Shown here: piece by piece, positions 1 through 8,256 of the stretch
How positions within the stretch are numbered: position 1 is the stretch's first letter
Layout of the letters: each line of letters opens with the position of its first letter
From: Gemmatimonadota bacterium
GTDB lineage: Bacteria > Gemmatimonadota > Gemmatimonadetes > Gemmatimonadales > Gemmatimonadaceae
Reading direction: 5' to 3'
DNA length: 64,000 nt
Assembly: GCA_023249375.1 (NCBI GenBank)
Contig: JAHFCT010000009.1
Coordinates: 21,639 to 85,638, forward strand
Notes under the pieces: generated by a model
Database searches by the model: none
What the model saw: the letters and a program-made list of their open reading frames with translations, nothing else
Told to the model about the DNA's origin: nothing
Position numbers and translations under genes: made by a program

Positions 1-83
1 CGCACCTGGGAGTTCTCGAAGGGCTCAATCATCCCGTGCTTGGTGGCCATTTCCGTGATCCAGCGGTCGTTCATGATGCTCAT
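1..83 (-). CDS. dcd: dCTP deaminase, N-terminal fragment
   Basis: Reading the minus strand from an ATG at 83-81 gives 27 codons that run off the window edge. They begin MSIMNDRWITEMATKHGMIE and continue PFENSQVR, which closely matches the start of Pseudomonas-type Dcd proteins (MSIKSDRWIRRMA..HGMIEPF). Dcd deaminates dCTP to dUTP for thymidylate synthesis. A second in-frame ATG lies three codons in (74-72). The gene is divergent from nuoA, so the 348-nt gap must hold promoters for both directions. Only the first tenth of the gene is visible, so the catalytic residues cannot be checked. Confidence 0.8.
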   Translation of the reverse strand, partial: MSIMNDRWITEMATKHGMIEPFENSQV

Positions 84-159
84 CGGGCGCGTGGGGTTGA
101 GGGTTGCGGCAAAGATAGGGGGGACGCGTGGCGGGAAGCTAGGCAGTCGCGATGCAGGC

Positions 160-236
160 GCCGCTAGGGTGCCGCTAGGGTGCCGCTAGGGCGCCGCTCG
201 GACGCCGCTCGAACACGGCTCGCACTCCGCTCGGAC
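160..236. repeat. Seven tandem 11-bp degenerate repeats
   Basis: Seven consecutive 11-mers can be read without gaps at 160, 171, 182, 193, 204, 215 and 226. The first two are identical (GCCGCTAGGGT), and later copies drift to GCCGCTCGGAC-like forms. The 11-bp period is close to one helical turn, so each copy presents the same face of the DNA. The array lies between dcd and the nuo promoter candidate. A role in protein binding or bending is inference; slippage of a GC-rich word is the simple alternative. Confidence 0.8.
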
Positions 237-353
237 GCCGAAAGAACAGCGCCGGAACGCCGCGCAGGCGTAATCCGAAGGCTCAGTTCCACCTCCTGCA
301 AAAACCCTGACAATTCTTCGGGTAATGCCTTAGCTGCATTCTATAAGTGCGCG

Positions 354-383
354 TTGACACTCTCGGCGCACGGCGCCTAGTTT
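354..383 (+). promoter_or_regulatory. Candidate sigma-70 promoter of nuo operon
   Basis: A perfect -35 hexamer TTGACA (354-359) is followed after 18 bp by a poor -10 match, TAGTTT (378-383). Transcription would start near 390, inside the first CGTGA palindrome and about 40 nt before nuoA. The -35 is convincing and the -10 is not. Confidence 0.45.
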
Positions 384-384
384 T

Positions 385-416
385 CGTGATCTTCACGCTC
401 GTGAAATTTTTCACGA
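385..416. promoter_or_regulatory. Paired CGTGA palindromes, CRP/FNR-like operator
   Basis: Two back-to-back palindromes share the half-site CGTGA. Site 1 (385-397) is CGTGA-TCT-TCACG. Site 2 (399-416) is TCGTGAAATTTTTCACGA, with 8-bp perfect arms and a GTGA-N6-TCAC core, the spacing of CRP/FNR-family sites. They sit directly downstream of the likely -10 and 15 nt before nuoA. That placement suits a repressor or roadblock, or activation of an unseen promoter. A 5' UTR stem-loop is also possible. Confidence 0.55.
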
Positions 417-431
417 AGTCGGACTAACGGC

Positions 432-836
432 ATGGATCGCAACTACCTCCCCGTCCTCTACTTGCTGGGCATCGCCGTCATCTCGGCGGCCGCCATTATC
501 GGACTGTCGGCCCTCGTCATGAGGAGCCGTCCGACCCCGGTCAAACAGCAGGCGTACGAATCCGGCATGCCCCCGCTGGGCGATGCACGAGAACGATTCT
601 CGATCAAGTTCTACATGGTCGCGATGCTGTTCATCGTGTTCGACATCGAAACGGTGTTCATGATCCCGTGGGCGGCGTACTACCGCCAGCTCTCGTGCAG
701 CGTGCCGCTCGTCGCGGGCGCGTGCCCGGCGGGCCAGATCTCGTTCTTCGGCCTCGGCGAAATGCTGGTCTTCATGCTCATCCTGCTCGCCGGCTTTGCT
801 TACGTCTGGAAGAAGGGAGCCCTCCAATGGGACTAA
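432..836 (+). CDS. nuoA: NADH-quinone oxidoreductase subunit A
   Basis: The product is 134 residues, usual for this small membrane subunit of proton-pumping complex I. Three hydrophobic segments lie at roughly 7-30, 60-80 and 102-125. The conserved loop after TM1 contains the YESGMPP motif (canonical YECGxxP, with Ser in place of the conserved Cys), and [12 protein letters not shown] follows in TM2. It is first gene of a 14-gene operon. The ATG has only a short GGA Shine-Dalgarno-like element at 421-423. The reading frame runs 10 nt into nuoB, so the two are probably translationally coupled. Confidence 0.96.
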   Translation: MDRNYLPVLYLLGIAVISAAAIIGLSALVMRSRPTPVKQQAYESGMPPLGDARERFSIKFYMVAMLFIVFDIETVFMIPWAAYYRQLSCSVPLVAGACPAGQISFFGLGEMLVFMLILLAGFAYVWKKGALQWD

Positions 837-1453
837 TCGACGCACCGGCGCCGAGCATCGTCTCGGTTGATCCGGCACAGAGTGAGGGGTGGATTGCCAC
901 CCGGCTCGATTTCCTCGTCAACTGGGGCCGCGCCAACTCGCTATGGCCGATGCCGTTCGGCACTGCCTGCTGTGCCATCGAGTTCATGGCGACTGCTGCG
1001 TCCAAGTTCGATCTCGCGCGCTTCGGCATGGAACGCATGGGATACTCGCCCCGCCAGGCCGACGTCCTGATCTGCGCGGGGCGCGTTCCATTCAAGCTGG
1101 CGCCCGTGCTGCGCCGCATCTGGCAGCAGATGCCGCAGCCCAAGTGGGCCATCTCGATGGGCGCGTGCGCCTCCACCGGCGGCATGTTCGACAACTACGC
1201 GGTGGTGCAGGGCATCGACACGATCATCCCGATCGACGTGTACGTGCCGGGCTGTCCGCCGCGCCCTGAAGCGCTCATTTACGCGATCATGATGCTGCAG
1301 AAGAAGGTGATGAAGGACCGCATGTCCGACACGGCGGCGCGCATGGAGATGGAGCCGGATCCGCTGAGCCAGCTCTACATTCCGCCGTCGCGCATCGACG
1401 CGCTCTCGCAGCAGTTCGGCAACTCCGTTCCCCAGACGCGGAGCGGACAGTGA
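827..1453 (+). CDS. nuoB: NADH-quinone oxidoreductase subunit B
   Basis: This 208-residue peripheral-arm subunit binds cluster N2, the last iron-sulfur centre before quinone. The N2 ligand pattern is visible as the CC pair in FGTACCAIE, the Cys in SMGACAS and the Cys in VPGCPPRPE. The ATG at 827 was chosen over the longer open frame because the protein then begins at the usual distance before the conserved [10 protein letters not shown] region. It overlaps the end of nuoA by 10 nt. The last codons overlap the GTG of nuoC in a GTGA arrangement. Confidence 0.96.
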   Translation: MGLIDAPAPSIVSVDPAQSEGWIATRLDFLVNWGRANSLWPMPFGTACCAIEFMATAASKFDLARFGMERMGYSPRQADVLICAGRVPFKLAPVLRRIWQQMPQPKWAISMGACASTGGMFDNYAVVQGIDTIIPIDVYVPGCPPRPEALIYAIMMLQKKVMKDRMSDTAARMEMEPDPLSQLYIPPSRIDALSQQFGNSVPQTRSGQ

Positions 1454-2145
1454 GCGATTTCACGGTCATCCACGCCGGCACTGCGCCTGGCCTGCCGGCG
1501 CCGGCAACGCCCAAGAACGTGCCGAACCGCGGTGGCGAGGCCAACCCGTCAGCCGACGCGCTGAAGGCGCAGTTCGGGGACGCGATCAAGCGCGTTGACG
1601 TCGTGTGGGGCGAAACGAACGTCACCATCGACATCGCGCGCGCCCTCGACATCGTGCGCTGGCTGCACGACGATCCGTCGCAGAGCTACGAGTATCTCTC
1701 CGACGTCACCGCCGTCGAGTTCCGCGATCGCGGCCTGCCCATCGAAGTCATCTGGCATCTGCGCTCCATCAAGTACCGCCGCTTCCTGCGCCTCAAGGGT
1801 CTGATCGCCAAGGGGCAGCCGCTGAGCGTGCCGTCCGTCTGGCCGGTCTACAAGGGCGCCGATTGGCTGGAGCGCGAGTGCTACGACATGTTCGGCATCA
1901 AGTTCGAAGGCCATCCCGACCTGCGGCGCATCCTGCTGTGGGAGCAGTACGCGGAAGGCTTCCCGCTGCGCAAGGACTTTCCGCTCCGCGGCCGTTTCAG
2001 CCGCGCCGAGCAGCTGCGCCAGGCGCTCTCCGCCAACCCCGAGGCCCGCTACTCGATGGAAGAACTCTCCATCGCCGATGCGTTCTCGGAACTTCCGCTC
2101 GACATGCGCGCCCGTATCAAGGGCGGCGAATCGACGGGGGAATAG
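1450..2145 (+). CDS. nuoC: NADH-quinone oxidoreductase subunit C
   Basis: This 231-residue 30-kDa-type subunit of the complex I Q-module is separate from NuoD, unlike the fused NuoCD of E. coli. The diagnostic motif [20 protein letters not shown] lies near residue 145, followed by [15 protein letters not shown]. About 40 N-terminal residues are low complexity and rich in Ala and Pro. Translation starts at a GTG whose last two bases begin the nuoB stop codon. NuoC contacts NuoD and helps form the quinone pocket. Confidence 0.95.
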   Translation: MSDFTVIHAGTAPGLPAPATPKNVPNRGGEANPSADALKAQFGDAIKRVDVVWGETNVTIDIARALDIVRWLHDDPSQSYEYLSDVTAVEFRDRGLPIEVIWHLRSIKYRRFLRLKGLIAKGQPLSVPSVWPVYKGADWLERECYDMFGIKFEGHPDLRRILLWEQYAEGFPLRKDFPLRGRFSRAEQLRQALSANPEARYSMEELSIADAFSELPLDMRARIKGGESTGE

Positions 2146-2148
2146 CCA

Positions 2149-3465
2149 ATGGCCACCAAGCGAACTGTTGAAGTCGAACTCTCGACCACCGGCATTGGCC
2201 GCGACGGCAAGCCGCAGCGTGTACCGCTCTTCGTGGGTGAAGGCGGAGAAGGCGGCGGTCCGGCCGTGGCCGCGCCGCCGAGCACGGAGCCCGAGCTGGA
2301 AGGCGAGCACATGCTCATCAACATCGGACCGCAGCATCCGGCGACGCACGGCGTGCTGCGCCTGGTGCTCGAACTCGATGGCGAGACCGTGGTGCGCTGC
2401 ATTCCGCACATCGGCTACCTGCACTGCGGGTTCGAAAAGATCGGCGAGTATCGCCAGTACAATCAGATCATTCCCTGGACCGACCGCGACGACTACCTGA
2501 ACTGCGTCGGCAACAACATCGCGTTCTCGCTCGGCGCCGAGAAGCTGTTTGGCATCGAGATCACGCCGCGCTGCACGGTGCTGCGCGTGATCGGCATGGA
2601 ACTGTCGCGCGTCATCTCGCACCTGGTGTGGATGGGGACGACGGCCATCGATATCGGCGCGTTCACGCCGTTCCTCTGGTCGTTCCAGGAACGCGAGAAC
2701 GTGTACAACCTGTTCGAGGGCTGGGTGGGCGCGCGGCTGACGACGAGCGCCTCGCGCGTCGGCGGCATGGCGGCCGACATTCCCGATGGGTGGCTCGACG
2801 GGCTTCGCGCGTTTGTGCGCACCTTCCCGAAAACGCTCGACGAGTGCGACCGCATGCTCACCAAGAACGCCGTGTGGGTGGGCCGCACGGTTGGCCTGGG
2901 CGTGATGTCGCCTGAGGAAGCGCTCAACTACGGTCTCTCGGGTCCGATGTTGCGCGCTTCCGGCGTAGACTACGACGTGCGCAAGGACTTCCCGTATCTC
3001 GACTATGAGACGTACGACTGGGAAGTGCCGGTGGGTGTAAACGGCGACGTGTACGACCGCTACCTGGTGCGCATGGAAGAAATGCGGCAGTCGATCCGCA
3101 TTCTCGAACAGGCCATCGCACGCCTGCCCGACGGGCCGGTGAACATCGATGACCCGCGCGTCATCCTGCCGCCCAAGCACAAGGCGACGAGCGAGATGGA
3201 ATCGATGATCCATCACTTCAAGAACGTGATGGAAGGGCCGCGCCCACCGATTGGCGAGGCCTACGTCGCCGTCGAAGCGCCCAAGGGCGAGAAGGGCTAC
3301 TACATGGTGTCCGACGGTAGCGCCAAGCCGGTGCGCTGGCGCATCCGGCCGCCGTCGTTCGTCAACCTCTCGGCCATTCCCAAGATGGTCGAGGGCCACC
3401 TGCTGTCGGACGTGATCGCGATCAACGCGTCGATTGACATTGTGATGGGAGAGATCGACCGATGA
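2149..3465 (+). CDS. nuoD: NADH-quinone oxidoreductase subunit D
   Basis: This 438-residue 49-kDa-type subunit is homologous to the large subunit of NiFe hydrogenases and forms the quinone site with NuoB. Diagnostic stretches are NIGPQHPATHGVLRL (about 59-73), HIGYLHCGFEKIGE, and the C-terminal MGEIDR. Residues 1-55 form a Gly/Ala-rich extension not usual in the family. The gene starts three bases after the nuoC stop. The rest aligns over the full usual length, and no lesion is seen. Confidence 0.96.
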   Translation: MATKRTVEVELSTTGIGRDGKPQRVPLFVGEGGEGGGPAVAAPPSTEPELEGEHMLINIGPQHPATHGVLRLVLELDGETVVRCIPHIGYLHCGFEKIGEYRQYNQIIPWTDRDDYLNCVGNNIAFSLGAEKLFGIEITPRCTVLRVIGMELSRVISHLVWMGTTAIDIGAFTPFLWSFQERENVYNLFEGWVGARLTTSASRVGGMAADIPDGWLDGLRAFVRTFPKTLDECDRMLTKNAVWVGRTVGLGVMSPEEALNYGLSGPMLRASGVDYDVRKDFPYLDYETYDWEVPVGVNGDVYDRYLVRMEEMRQSIRILEQAIARLPDGPVNIDDPRVILPPKHKATSEMESMIHHFKNVMEGPRPPIGEAYVAVEAPKGEKGYYMVSDGSAKPVRWRIRPPSFVNLSAIPKMVEGHLLSDVIAINASIDIVMGEIDR

Positions 3466-3496
3466 CCGCCGAGCGCCAGAACGCGAGAGTGCACGC

Positions 3497-4051
3497 ATGA
3501 GCCACGGACCTTCCGCCACCGGCGGCGCCGACATTCAGGGCGCCCCGCACGGCCACCACGACGATCCCCACGTTCCGGTCTTCACGGCCGGCTCGGCGCC
3601 GCGCGCCAAGCTCGACGACATCCTGTCGCGCTACCCCACGAAGATGGCGGGGCTGCTGCCCGCGCTGTGGATCGTGCAGGACGAGCGCGGCTGGATCAGC
3701 GAGCACGCCATGAAGGAAGTGGGCGACGTGCTCGGCGTCACCGCCGCGTATGTGAAGGGCGTGGTGACGTTCTACACCATGTACCACCAGCATCCGGTCG
3801 GGAAGTACTTCATCCAGGTCTGCACGACCTCGTGCTGCAACTGCATGGGGGCCGAGGATGTGGTGAAGGCGTTCCTCGAGAAGACCGGATGCGGCGAGCT
3901 GGGCCTGACGTCGCCGGACGGCAAGTACACAGTGATCGAAGTGGAGTGCCTGGGCGCGTGCGGTTTTGCGACGCCGATCATGGTCAACGACGACTTCGTT
4001 GACAGCGTCAGCGTCGAGCGTGTGCCGGAGATTCTCAAGAAGTACAGCTGA
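3497..4051 (+). CDS. nuoE: NADH-quinone oxidoreductase subunit E
   Basis: This 184-residue thioredoxin-like [2Fe-2S] subunit (24 kDa, cluster N1a) of the NADH dehydrogenase module works with NuoF. The ligand pattern is VCTTSCCNCMGA near residue 112, then CLGAC near residue 152. The first motif keeps the C-x4-C spacing but has two extra Cys. The N-terminal 35 residues are a His- and Asp-rich, probably disordered leader (HGHHDDPHVP). It follows nuoD by 31 nt, and an 85-nt spacer with heptamer repeats separates it from nuoF. Confidence 0.95.
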   Translation: MSHGPSATGGADIQGAPHGHHDDPHVPVFTAGSAPRAKLDDILSRYPTKMAGLLPALWIVQDERGWISEHAMKEVGDVLGVTAAYVKGVVTFYTMYHQHPVGKYFIQVCTTSCCNCMGAEDVVKAFLEKTGCGELGLTSPDGKYTVIEVECLGACGFATPIMVNDDFVDSVSVERVPEILKKYS

Positions 4052-4104
4052 AGCAGGGTTGGCCAGAGCGCGACCAAATAGAAATCCCGGACACGACAGC
4101 TCTA

Positions 4105-4132
4105 CCGTCAACCGTCTACCGTCTACCGTCTG
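4105..4132. repeat. Four tandem heptamers between nuoE and nuoF
   Basis: CTACCGT, CAACCGT, CTACCGT, CTACCGT stand in direct tandem immediately upstream of the nuoF start and displace any normal Shine-Dalgarno sequence. This is the longest gap inside an otherwise overlapping operon. A translational or spacing role is possible but not shown. Confidence 0.7.
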
Positions 4133-4136
4133 ATCC

Positions 4137-5444
4137 ATGGGCTATCCCCACAAATCGCACCCGCGCGAAACGCCGATCCTCAGCAAGTACTTCGGTGACC
4201 CCGAAGCACGCACGCTCGAGGGCTGGAAGGCGCGCGGCGGCTACAAGGCGCTGCCCGATGCGCTGGCCACTGATCCGGTGGCGATCCAGAACGTCGTCAA
4301 GGAATCCGGACTGCGCGGCCGCGGCGGCGCGGGCTTCCCGACCGGCCTCAAGTGGTCGTTCATGAAGATCGGCGACGGCAAGCCGCACTATCTGTGCTGC
4401 AACGCCGACGAATCCGAGCCCGGCACGTTCAAGGACCGCGAGATCATGCGGTGGACGCCGCACGCCCTCATCGAAGGATGCGCGATTGCCGCGCACGCCA
4501 TCGGCGCGGAGACGTGCTACATCTACATCCGCGGCGAGTTCACCGAGCCTATCGCCATCATGGAGCGCGCCCTTGAAGAAGCGCGCGCCGCGGGCGTCAT
4601 CGGTGACAATGCGATGGGGTCGGGCAAGAAGGTCAACATCTGGGTGCATCGCGGCGCGGGCGCGTACATCTGCGGCGAAGAGACCGCGCTGATGAACTCC
4701 ATCGAGGGCAAGCGCGGCAATCCGCGCATCAAGCCCCCGTTCCCGGCGGTGGCGGGCTTGTTCGGCATGCCGACGACGATCAACAATGTCGAAACGCTTG
4801 CCGCGGTACCGCACATCCTGAACAACGGCCCCGAGTGGTACAAGGCGATGTGCCTTGGCAGCCCGAAGAGCAACGGCAGCAAGCTCTTCTCGGTCTGCGG
4901 CAACGTGGCCAAGCCCGGCAACTACGAAGTGGTGATGGGCTTCTCGTTCAAGGAATTCCTCTACGACCTGTGCGGCGGCCCGCTGCCCGGGCGGAAGTTC
5001 AAGGCGATCATCCCCGGCGGCTCGTCGGTGCCGGTGATCACGATCGAGGAAGCCGAGCAGGTGAAGATGGACTACGAGGGCTTCATGGAGTTCGGCACGA
5101 TGCTGGGCTCCGGCGGCGTCATCATCTTCGACGACGCGCAGTCGATGCCCAAGCAGCTCGCGCGCCTCGCGCGCTTCTATGCACACGAGAGCTGCGCCCA
5201 GTGCACTCAGTGCCGCGAAGGCACGGCGTGGATGACCAAGATCCTCGAGCGCATCTGCGCCGGGCAGGGGACGTTTGAAGACCTCGACACGATCTTCGAA
5301 CTGACGGAGAACATGACGGGCAAGACCATCTGCGTGCTGAGCGATTCGTGCGGCGCGCCGGTGTGCAGCGGGATCACGCGATTCCGCGGCGAGTTTGAGG
5401 CACTGATCACGGGCAAGCGCTCGTCGACCGTGGCGGTGGGCTGA
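4137..5444 (+). CDS. nuoF: NADH-quinone oxidoreductase subunit F, NADH-binding
   Basis: This 435-residue subunit binds NADH, FMN and the [4Fe-4S] cluster N3. The Gly-rich nucleotide-binding stretch SGLRGRGGAGFPTGLKW lies near residue 60, the FMN-contact segment CNADESEPGTFKDR near 90, and the N3 ligands are in SCAQCTQCREG near 353 with a further Cys near 400 (SDSCGAP). Length is normal. The ATG at 4137 lacks a clear Shine-Dalgarno and follows heptamer repeats. Its stop overlaps the nuoG ATG (TGATG). Confidence 0.96.
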   Translation: MGYPHKSHPRETPILSKYFGDPEARTLEGWKARGGYKALPDALATDPVAIQNVVKESGLRGRGGAGFPTGLKWSFMKIGDGKPHYLCCNADESEPGTFKDREIMRWTPHALIEGCAIAAHAIGAETCYIYIRGEFTEPIAIMERALEEARAAGVIGDNAMGSGKKVNIWVHRGAGAYICGEETALMNSIEGKRGNPRIKPPFPAVAGLFGMPTTINNVETLAAVPHILNNGPEWYKAMCLGSPKSNGSKLFSVCGNVAKPGNYEVVMGFSFKEFLYDLCGGPLPGRKFKAIIPGGSSVPVITIEEAEQVKMDYEGFMEFGTMLGSGGVIIFDDAQSMPKQLARLARFYAHESCAQCTQCREGTAWMTKILERICAGQGTFEDLDTIFELTENMTGKTICVLSDSCGAPVCSGITRFRGEFEALITGKRSSTVAVG

Positions 5445-6973
5445 TGGCGGACACCAAGCTCATCAACCTGACCATCGAGGGGCGCGCGGTCAGCGTCCCG
5501 GCGGGGACGACCATTCTCGAAGCGGCCAAGACGGCCGGTGTGCTGATCCCGCATTACTGCTACCACCCCGGGCTCGAAATCGCGGGCGTCTGCCGCATGT
5601 GCCTGGTGGAAGTCGAGAAGATGCCCAAGCTGGCGCCGTCCTGCGCGACGACGGTCGCCGAAGGGCAAGTGGTGAACGTGTACACGCAGAAGGCGCTCGA
5701 CGCGCGCAAGGGCGTGCTCGAGCTGCTGCTCATCAACCATCCGCTCGACTGCCCCATCTGCGATCAGGCGGGCGAGTGCGAGTTGCAGGACTACACGTTC
5801 CAGGAAGGACGCGCCGACTCGCGGTATCACGAGCCAAAGCGCTTCAACCCCGCCGAGGACTTTGGCGGTGACGTGCTCTACGTCACCAACCGCTGCATCC
5901 TCTGCACGCGCTGTGTGCGCTTCATGGGTGACGTGGCGGGAGACGAAGCGTTGTGCGTTGAGGAACGCGGCGACCGGGCGCACATCGGCATTGCGCCCAA
6001 CCACGATCTGTCGCATCCGTGGGCGGCCAACGTCGTTGATCTGTGCCCCGTGGGCGCGCTCGTCAGCAAGGACTTCCTGAACAAGGCGCGCGCGTGGGAA
6101 CTCGACCGCACCGCGTCGGTCTGCCCCAACTGCTCGCAGGGGTGCAACATCACGCTCGAAACGCGCGACGAGAATGTCGTGCGCATGAAGCCGCGCTCCA
6201 ATGACGCGGTGAATCATTTCTATCTGTGCGACGAAGGGCGGCTGAACTACAGCTGGATCAACCGCGACGACCGATTGGAGACGCCGGTCGTGGCGGGGAA
6301 GCCGGCCACGTGGGAGCAAGCGCTGGCTGCAGCAGGTGCCGCGCTCAAGGGCGCCACGGCGCACGTCGTGGCAAACGGTTCGCTCAGCAACGAAGCGCTC
6401 TGGCTGCTCAAGCAGGCGGTCGGCACGGGCAAGTTCCGTGTCGCGAAAGGCTCAGAAGCGGCGTTGACTGGCGTGAAGGACCTCGCGCTGCGCGCCGATC
6501 GCACGCCGAACGCCACCGGCGCGGAGATGCTTGGCTTCACGCGCGCCGAGCAGCCGCTCGTCGGTGCCGGCAAGGTGGTGGTGATCGCCGGTGAGATGTG
6601 TGATGGACTCGACACCTCTGCGATCGCGGGCGCCACCACGGTGATCGTTCTCTGTACGGTGATCCCGAAGAGCTTGCCCGCCAACGCGATTCTGCTCCCG
6701 ATTGCGAACTTCGCGGAGGAGGAAGGCACGTTCACCAACCTGCGCGGACGGGTGCAGCGTTTCCTGCAGGCGCGTCCGGCGCCTGGCCACGCCCGAGCCA
6801 GCTGGATGGTGCTGTCAGAACTCGCGGCAGCCGCCGGCAAGAAGGGCGGCTACGCGTCGGCCGAGGCGGTCTTCGCCGCGATGGCCGGCACCGAAGCCAC
6901 GTTCGGCGGAATGAGCTATGACTCGCTCGGCCTCAAGGGCCAGGTGGCAGTGGCCGCCGGAGTGAACGCATGA
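5444..6973 (+). CDS. nuoG: NADH-quinone oxidoreductase subunit G, short form
   Basis: At 509 residues this is far shorter than the roughly 900-residue E. coli NuoG. The electron-wire part is complete: N-terminal [2Fe-2S] ferredoxin fold (CYHPGLEIAGVCRMC and a later Cys), the His-Cys cluster segment NHPLDCPICDQAGECELQ, and a 4Fe-4S segment CILCTRC with CPVGAL. A fourth set follows as C-x2-C-x3-C-x27-C (CPNCSQGC, then CDEGR), the spacing of the distal N7 cluster. The molybdopterin-oxidoreductase-like C-terminal part is shortened and poorly conserved. Because nuoH overlaps the end, the short form looks native and not frameshifted. Confidence 0.94.
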   Translation: MADTKLINLTIEGRAVSVPAGTTILEAAKTAGVLIPHYCYHPGLEIAGVCRMCLVEVEKMPKLAPSCATTVAEGQVVNVYTQKALDARKGVLELLLINHPLDCPICDQAGECELQDYTFQEGRADSRYHEPKRFNPAEDFGGDVLYVTNRCILCTRCVRFMGDVAGDEALCVEERGDRAHIGIAPNHDLSHPWAANVVDLCPVGALVSKDFLNKARAWELDRTASVCPNCSQGCNITLETRDENVVRMKPRSNDAVNHFYLCDEGRLNYSWINRDDRLETPVVAGKPATWEQALAAAGAALKGATAHVVANGSLSNEALWLLKQAVGTGKFRVAKGSEAALTGVKDLALRADRTPNATGAEMLGFTRAEQPLVGAGKVVVIAGEMCDGLDTSAIAGATTVIVLCTVIPKSLPANAILLPIANFAEEEGTFTNLRGRVQRFLQARPAPGHARASWMVLSELAAAAGKKGGYASAEAVFAAMAGTEATFGGMSYDSLGLKGQVAVAAGVNA

Positions 6974-8256
6974 CGCACTCGATGTCGCTTCTCCTGCAGG
7001 TGGTCGACCCGCAGCTTCCGCCGACCGACGGCATGTTCGCGCTCGTCGGACTCATCAAGGTGGCAGTGGTCTTTGGCATCTACATGTTCTGCGTGGCGTA
7101 CACGACGTTCCTCGAACGCCGCGTCGCCGGCTGGATCCAGGACCGCCACGGCCCGAATCGCGTGGGACCGCAAGGCATCTTCCAGGTGCTTGCCGACGGC
7201 ATCAAGAACTTCATGAAAGAAGAGACGATGCCGGGCGGCGTGAACAAGGCGCTGTTCATTCTCGCCCCGGCCATCGCGTTTGTGCCGGCGATGCTCACGT
7301 GGGCCGTGATCCCGTTCGCGTCGCCGCTGCCCGTGCCGGGCGTTGGCCTGGTGGACATGGTGGTGGCCGACCTGCCGGTGGGCTTTCTCTTCACGCTCGC
7401 CATCAGTTCGCTCGGGGTGTACGGCATCACCATTGCCGGATGGTCGTCCAACAACAAATACGCGCTCCTCGGCGGCCTGCGCGCCTCGGCGCAGATGATC
7501 TCGTACGAGATTGGCATGGGAATGAGCACGGTCTGCGTGCTGCTTCTCGCCGGCAACGTGAACTTGAACCAGATCGTGCACCAGCAGGCGACGCAGAGCT
7601 GGAACGTGCTGCTGCTGACGATGGCGTTCTTCATCTTCGCCGTCGCCGGCCTCGCCGAGACCAACCGCGTGCCGTTCGACCTGCCGGAGGCGGAGTCGGA
7701 GCTGATTGCCGGTTATCACGCCGAGTACAGCTCCATGCGCTATTCGATGTTCCCGATCGCCGAATACGCGAACATCATCACGTCGAGCTCGCTGATGATC
7801 ACGCTGTTCTTCGGCGGCTGGGACATTCCGTTCACGCAGTGGGACAACCTGCCGCCGTGGACGATCACCAAGACGCTGCTCACCATGGGGCTGTACGTGG
7901 CCAAGGTGATCTTCTTCGTCTTCTCGTTCATCTGGCTGCGCTGGACGCTGCCGCGCTTCCGCTACGACCAGCTGATGTCCATCGGGTGGAAGGTGTTGCT
8001 GCCGATGGCGCTCATCTATATCACGGTGGTGGCCAGTCTCATTCTCGGGCTCGACGCGGCCGGGCTGGCGCGGACGAGCATCGGCTTCCGCGGTGCGATG
8101 CTCGGCATGAACGTGCTCTTCGTGGTGCTCGTCTTCTGGGTGCTCGATCGCGGACGGATCGTCAGCCCGGCGTACTCGCGCATTGAGCGCGCGCGCATCG
8201 CGACGCTCCGCCAGGTGTCGGAGCGCAGCGATCTCGTCAGCGAGAAGGGGGCCTGA
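6970..8256 (+). CDS. nuoH: NADH-quinone oxidoreductase subunit H
   Basis: This 428-residue multi-spanning membrane subunit links the quinone chamber to the proton pumps. Conserved elements include ERRVAGWIQDRHGPNRVGPQG near residue 50, the acidic loop AETNRVPFDLPEAESELIAGYHAEYSSM near 225, and the C-terminal RYDQLM. About 8-9 hydrophobic segments are visible. The ATG at 6970 overlaps the nuoG stop (ATGA). A second in-frame ATG four codons later is an alternative. The roughly 70-residue tail after the last family motif is Arg- and Glu-rich. Confidence 0.95.
   Translation: MTHSMSLLLQVVDPQLPPTDGMFALVGLIKVAVVFGIYMFCVAYTTFLERRVAGWIQDRHGPNRVGPQGIFQVLADGIKNFMKEETMPGGVNKALFILAPAIAFVPAMLTWAVIPFASPLPVPGVGLVDMVVADLPVGFLFTLAISSLGVYGITIAGWSSNNKYALLGGLRASAQMISYEIGMGMSTVCVLLLAGNVNLNQIVHQQATQSWNVLLLTMAFFIFAVAGLAETNRVPFDLPEAESELIAGYHAEYSSMRYSMFPIAEYANIITSSSLMITLFFGGWDIPFTQWDNLPPWTITKTLLTMGLYVAKVIFFVFSFIWLRWTLPRFRYDQLMSIGWKVLLPMALIYITVVASLILGLDAAGLARTSIGFRGAMLGMNVLFVVLVFWVLDRGRIVSPAYSRIERARIATLRQVSERSDLVSEKGA

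Larger units (their letters stand above)
84..431. other. Divergent intergenic region dcd/nuoA
   Basis: This 348-nt gap between divergent genes has no convincing reading frame. It contains seven 11-bp tandem repeats (160-236), a TTGACA-type promoter candidate (354-383) and two adjacent CGTGA/TCACG palindromes (385-397 and 399-416), each listed separately. The stretch 84-159 shows nothing recognisable. Confidence 0.7.

Noticed and set aside
160..236. CRISPR-like array
   Set aside because: Repeat units are 11 bp with no spacers and no cas genes nearby.
180..380. 66-codon plus-strand frame in the dcd/nuo gap
   Set aside because: It lies largely over the 11-bp repeats and the promoter region and has no homologue-like features.
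1549..3534. Long minus-strand open frame (661 codons) opposite nuoC/nuoD
   Set aside because: It mirrors codon-position GC bias of the real genes, has no recognisable domain and is rich in His, Arg and Asp as antisense shadows are.
5444..6973. NuoG truncated by frameshift
   Set aside because: The next gene overlaps its stop and no remaining NuoG sequence lies in another frame, so it is a native short form.
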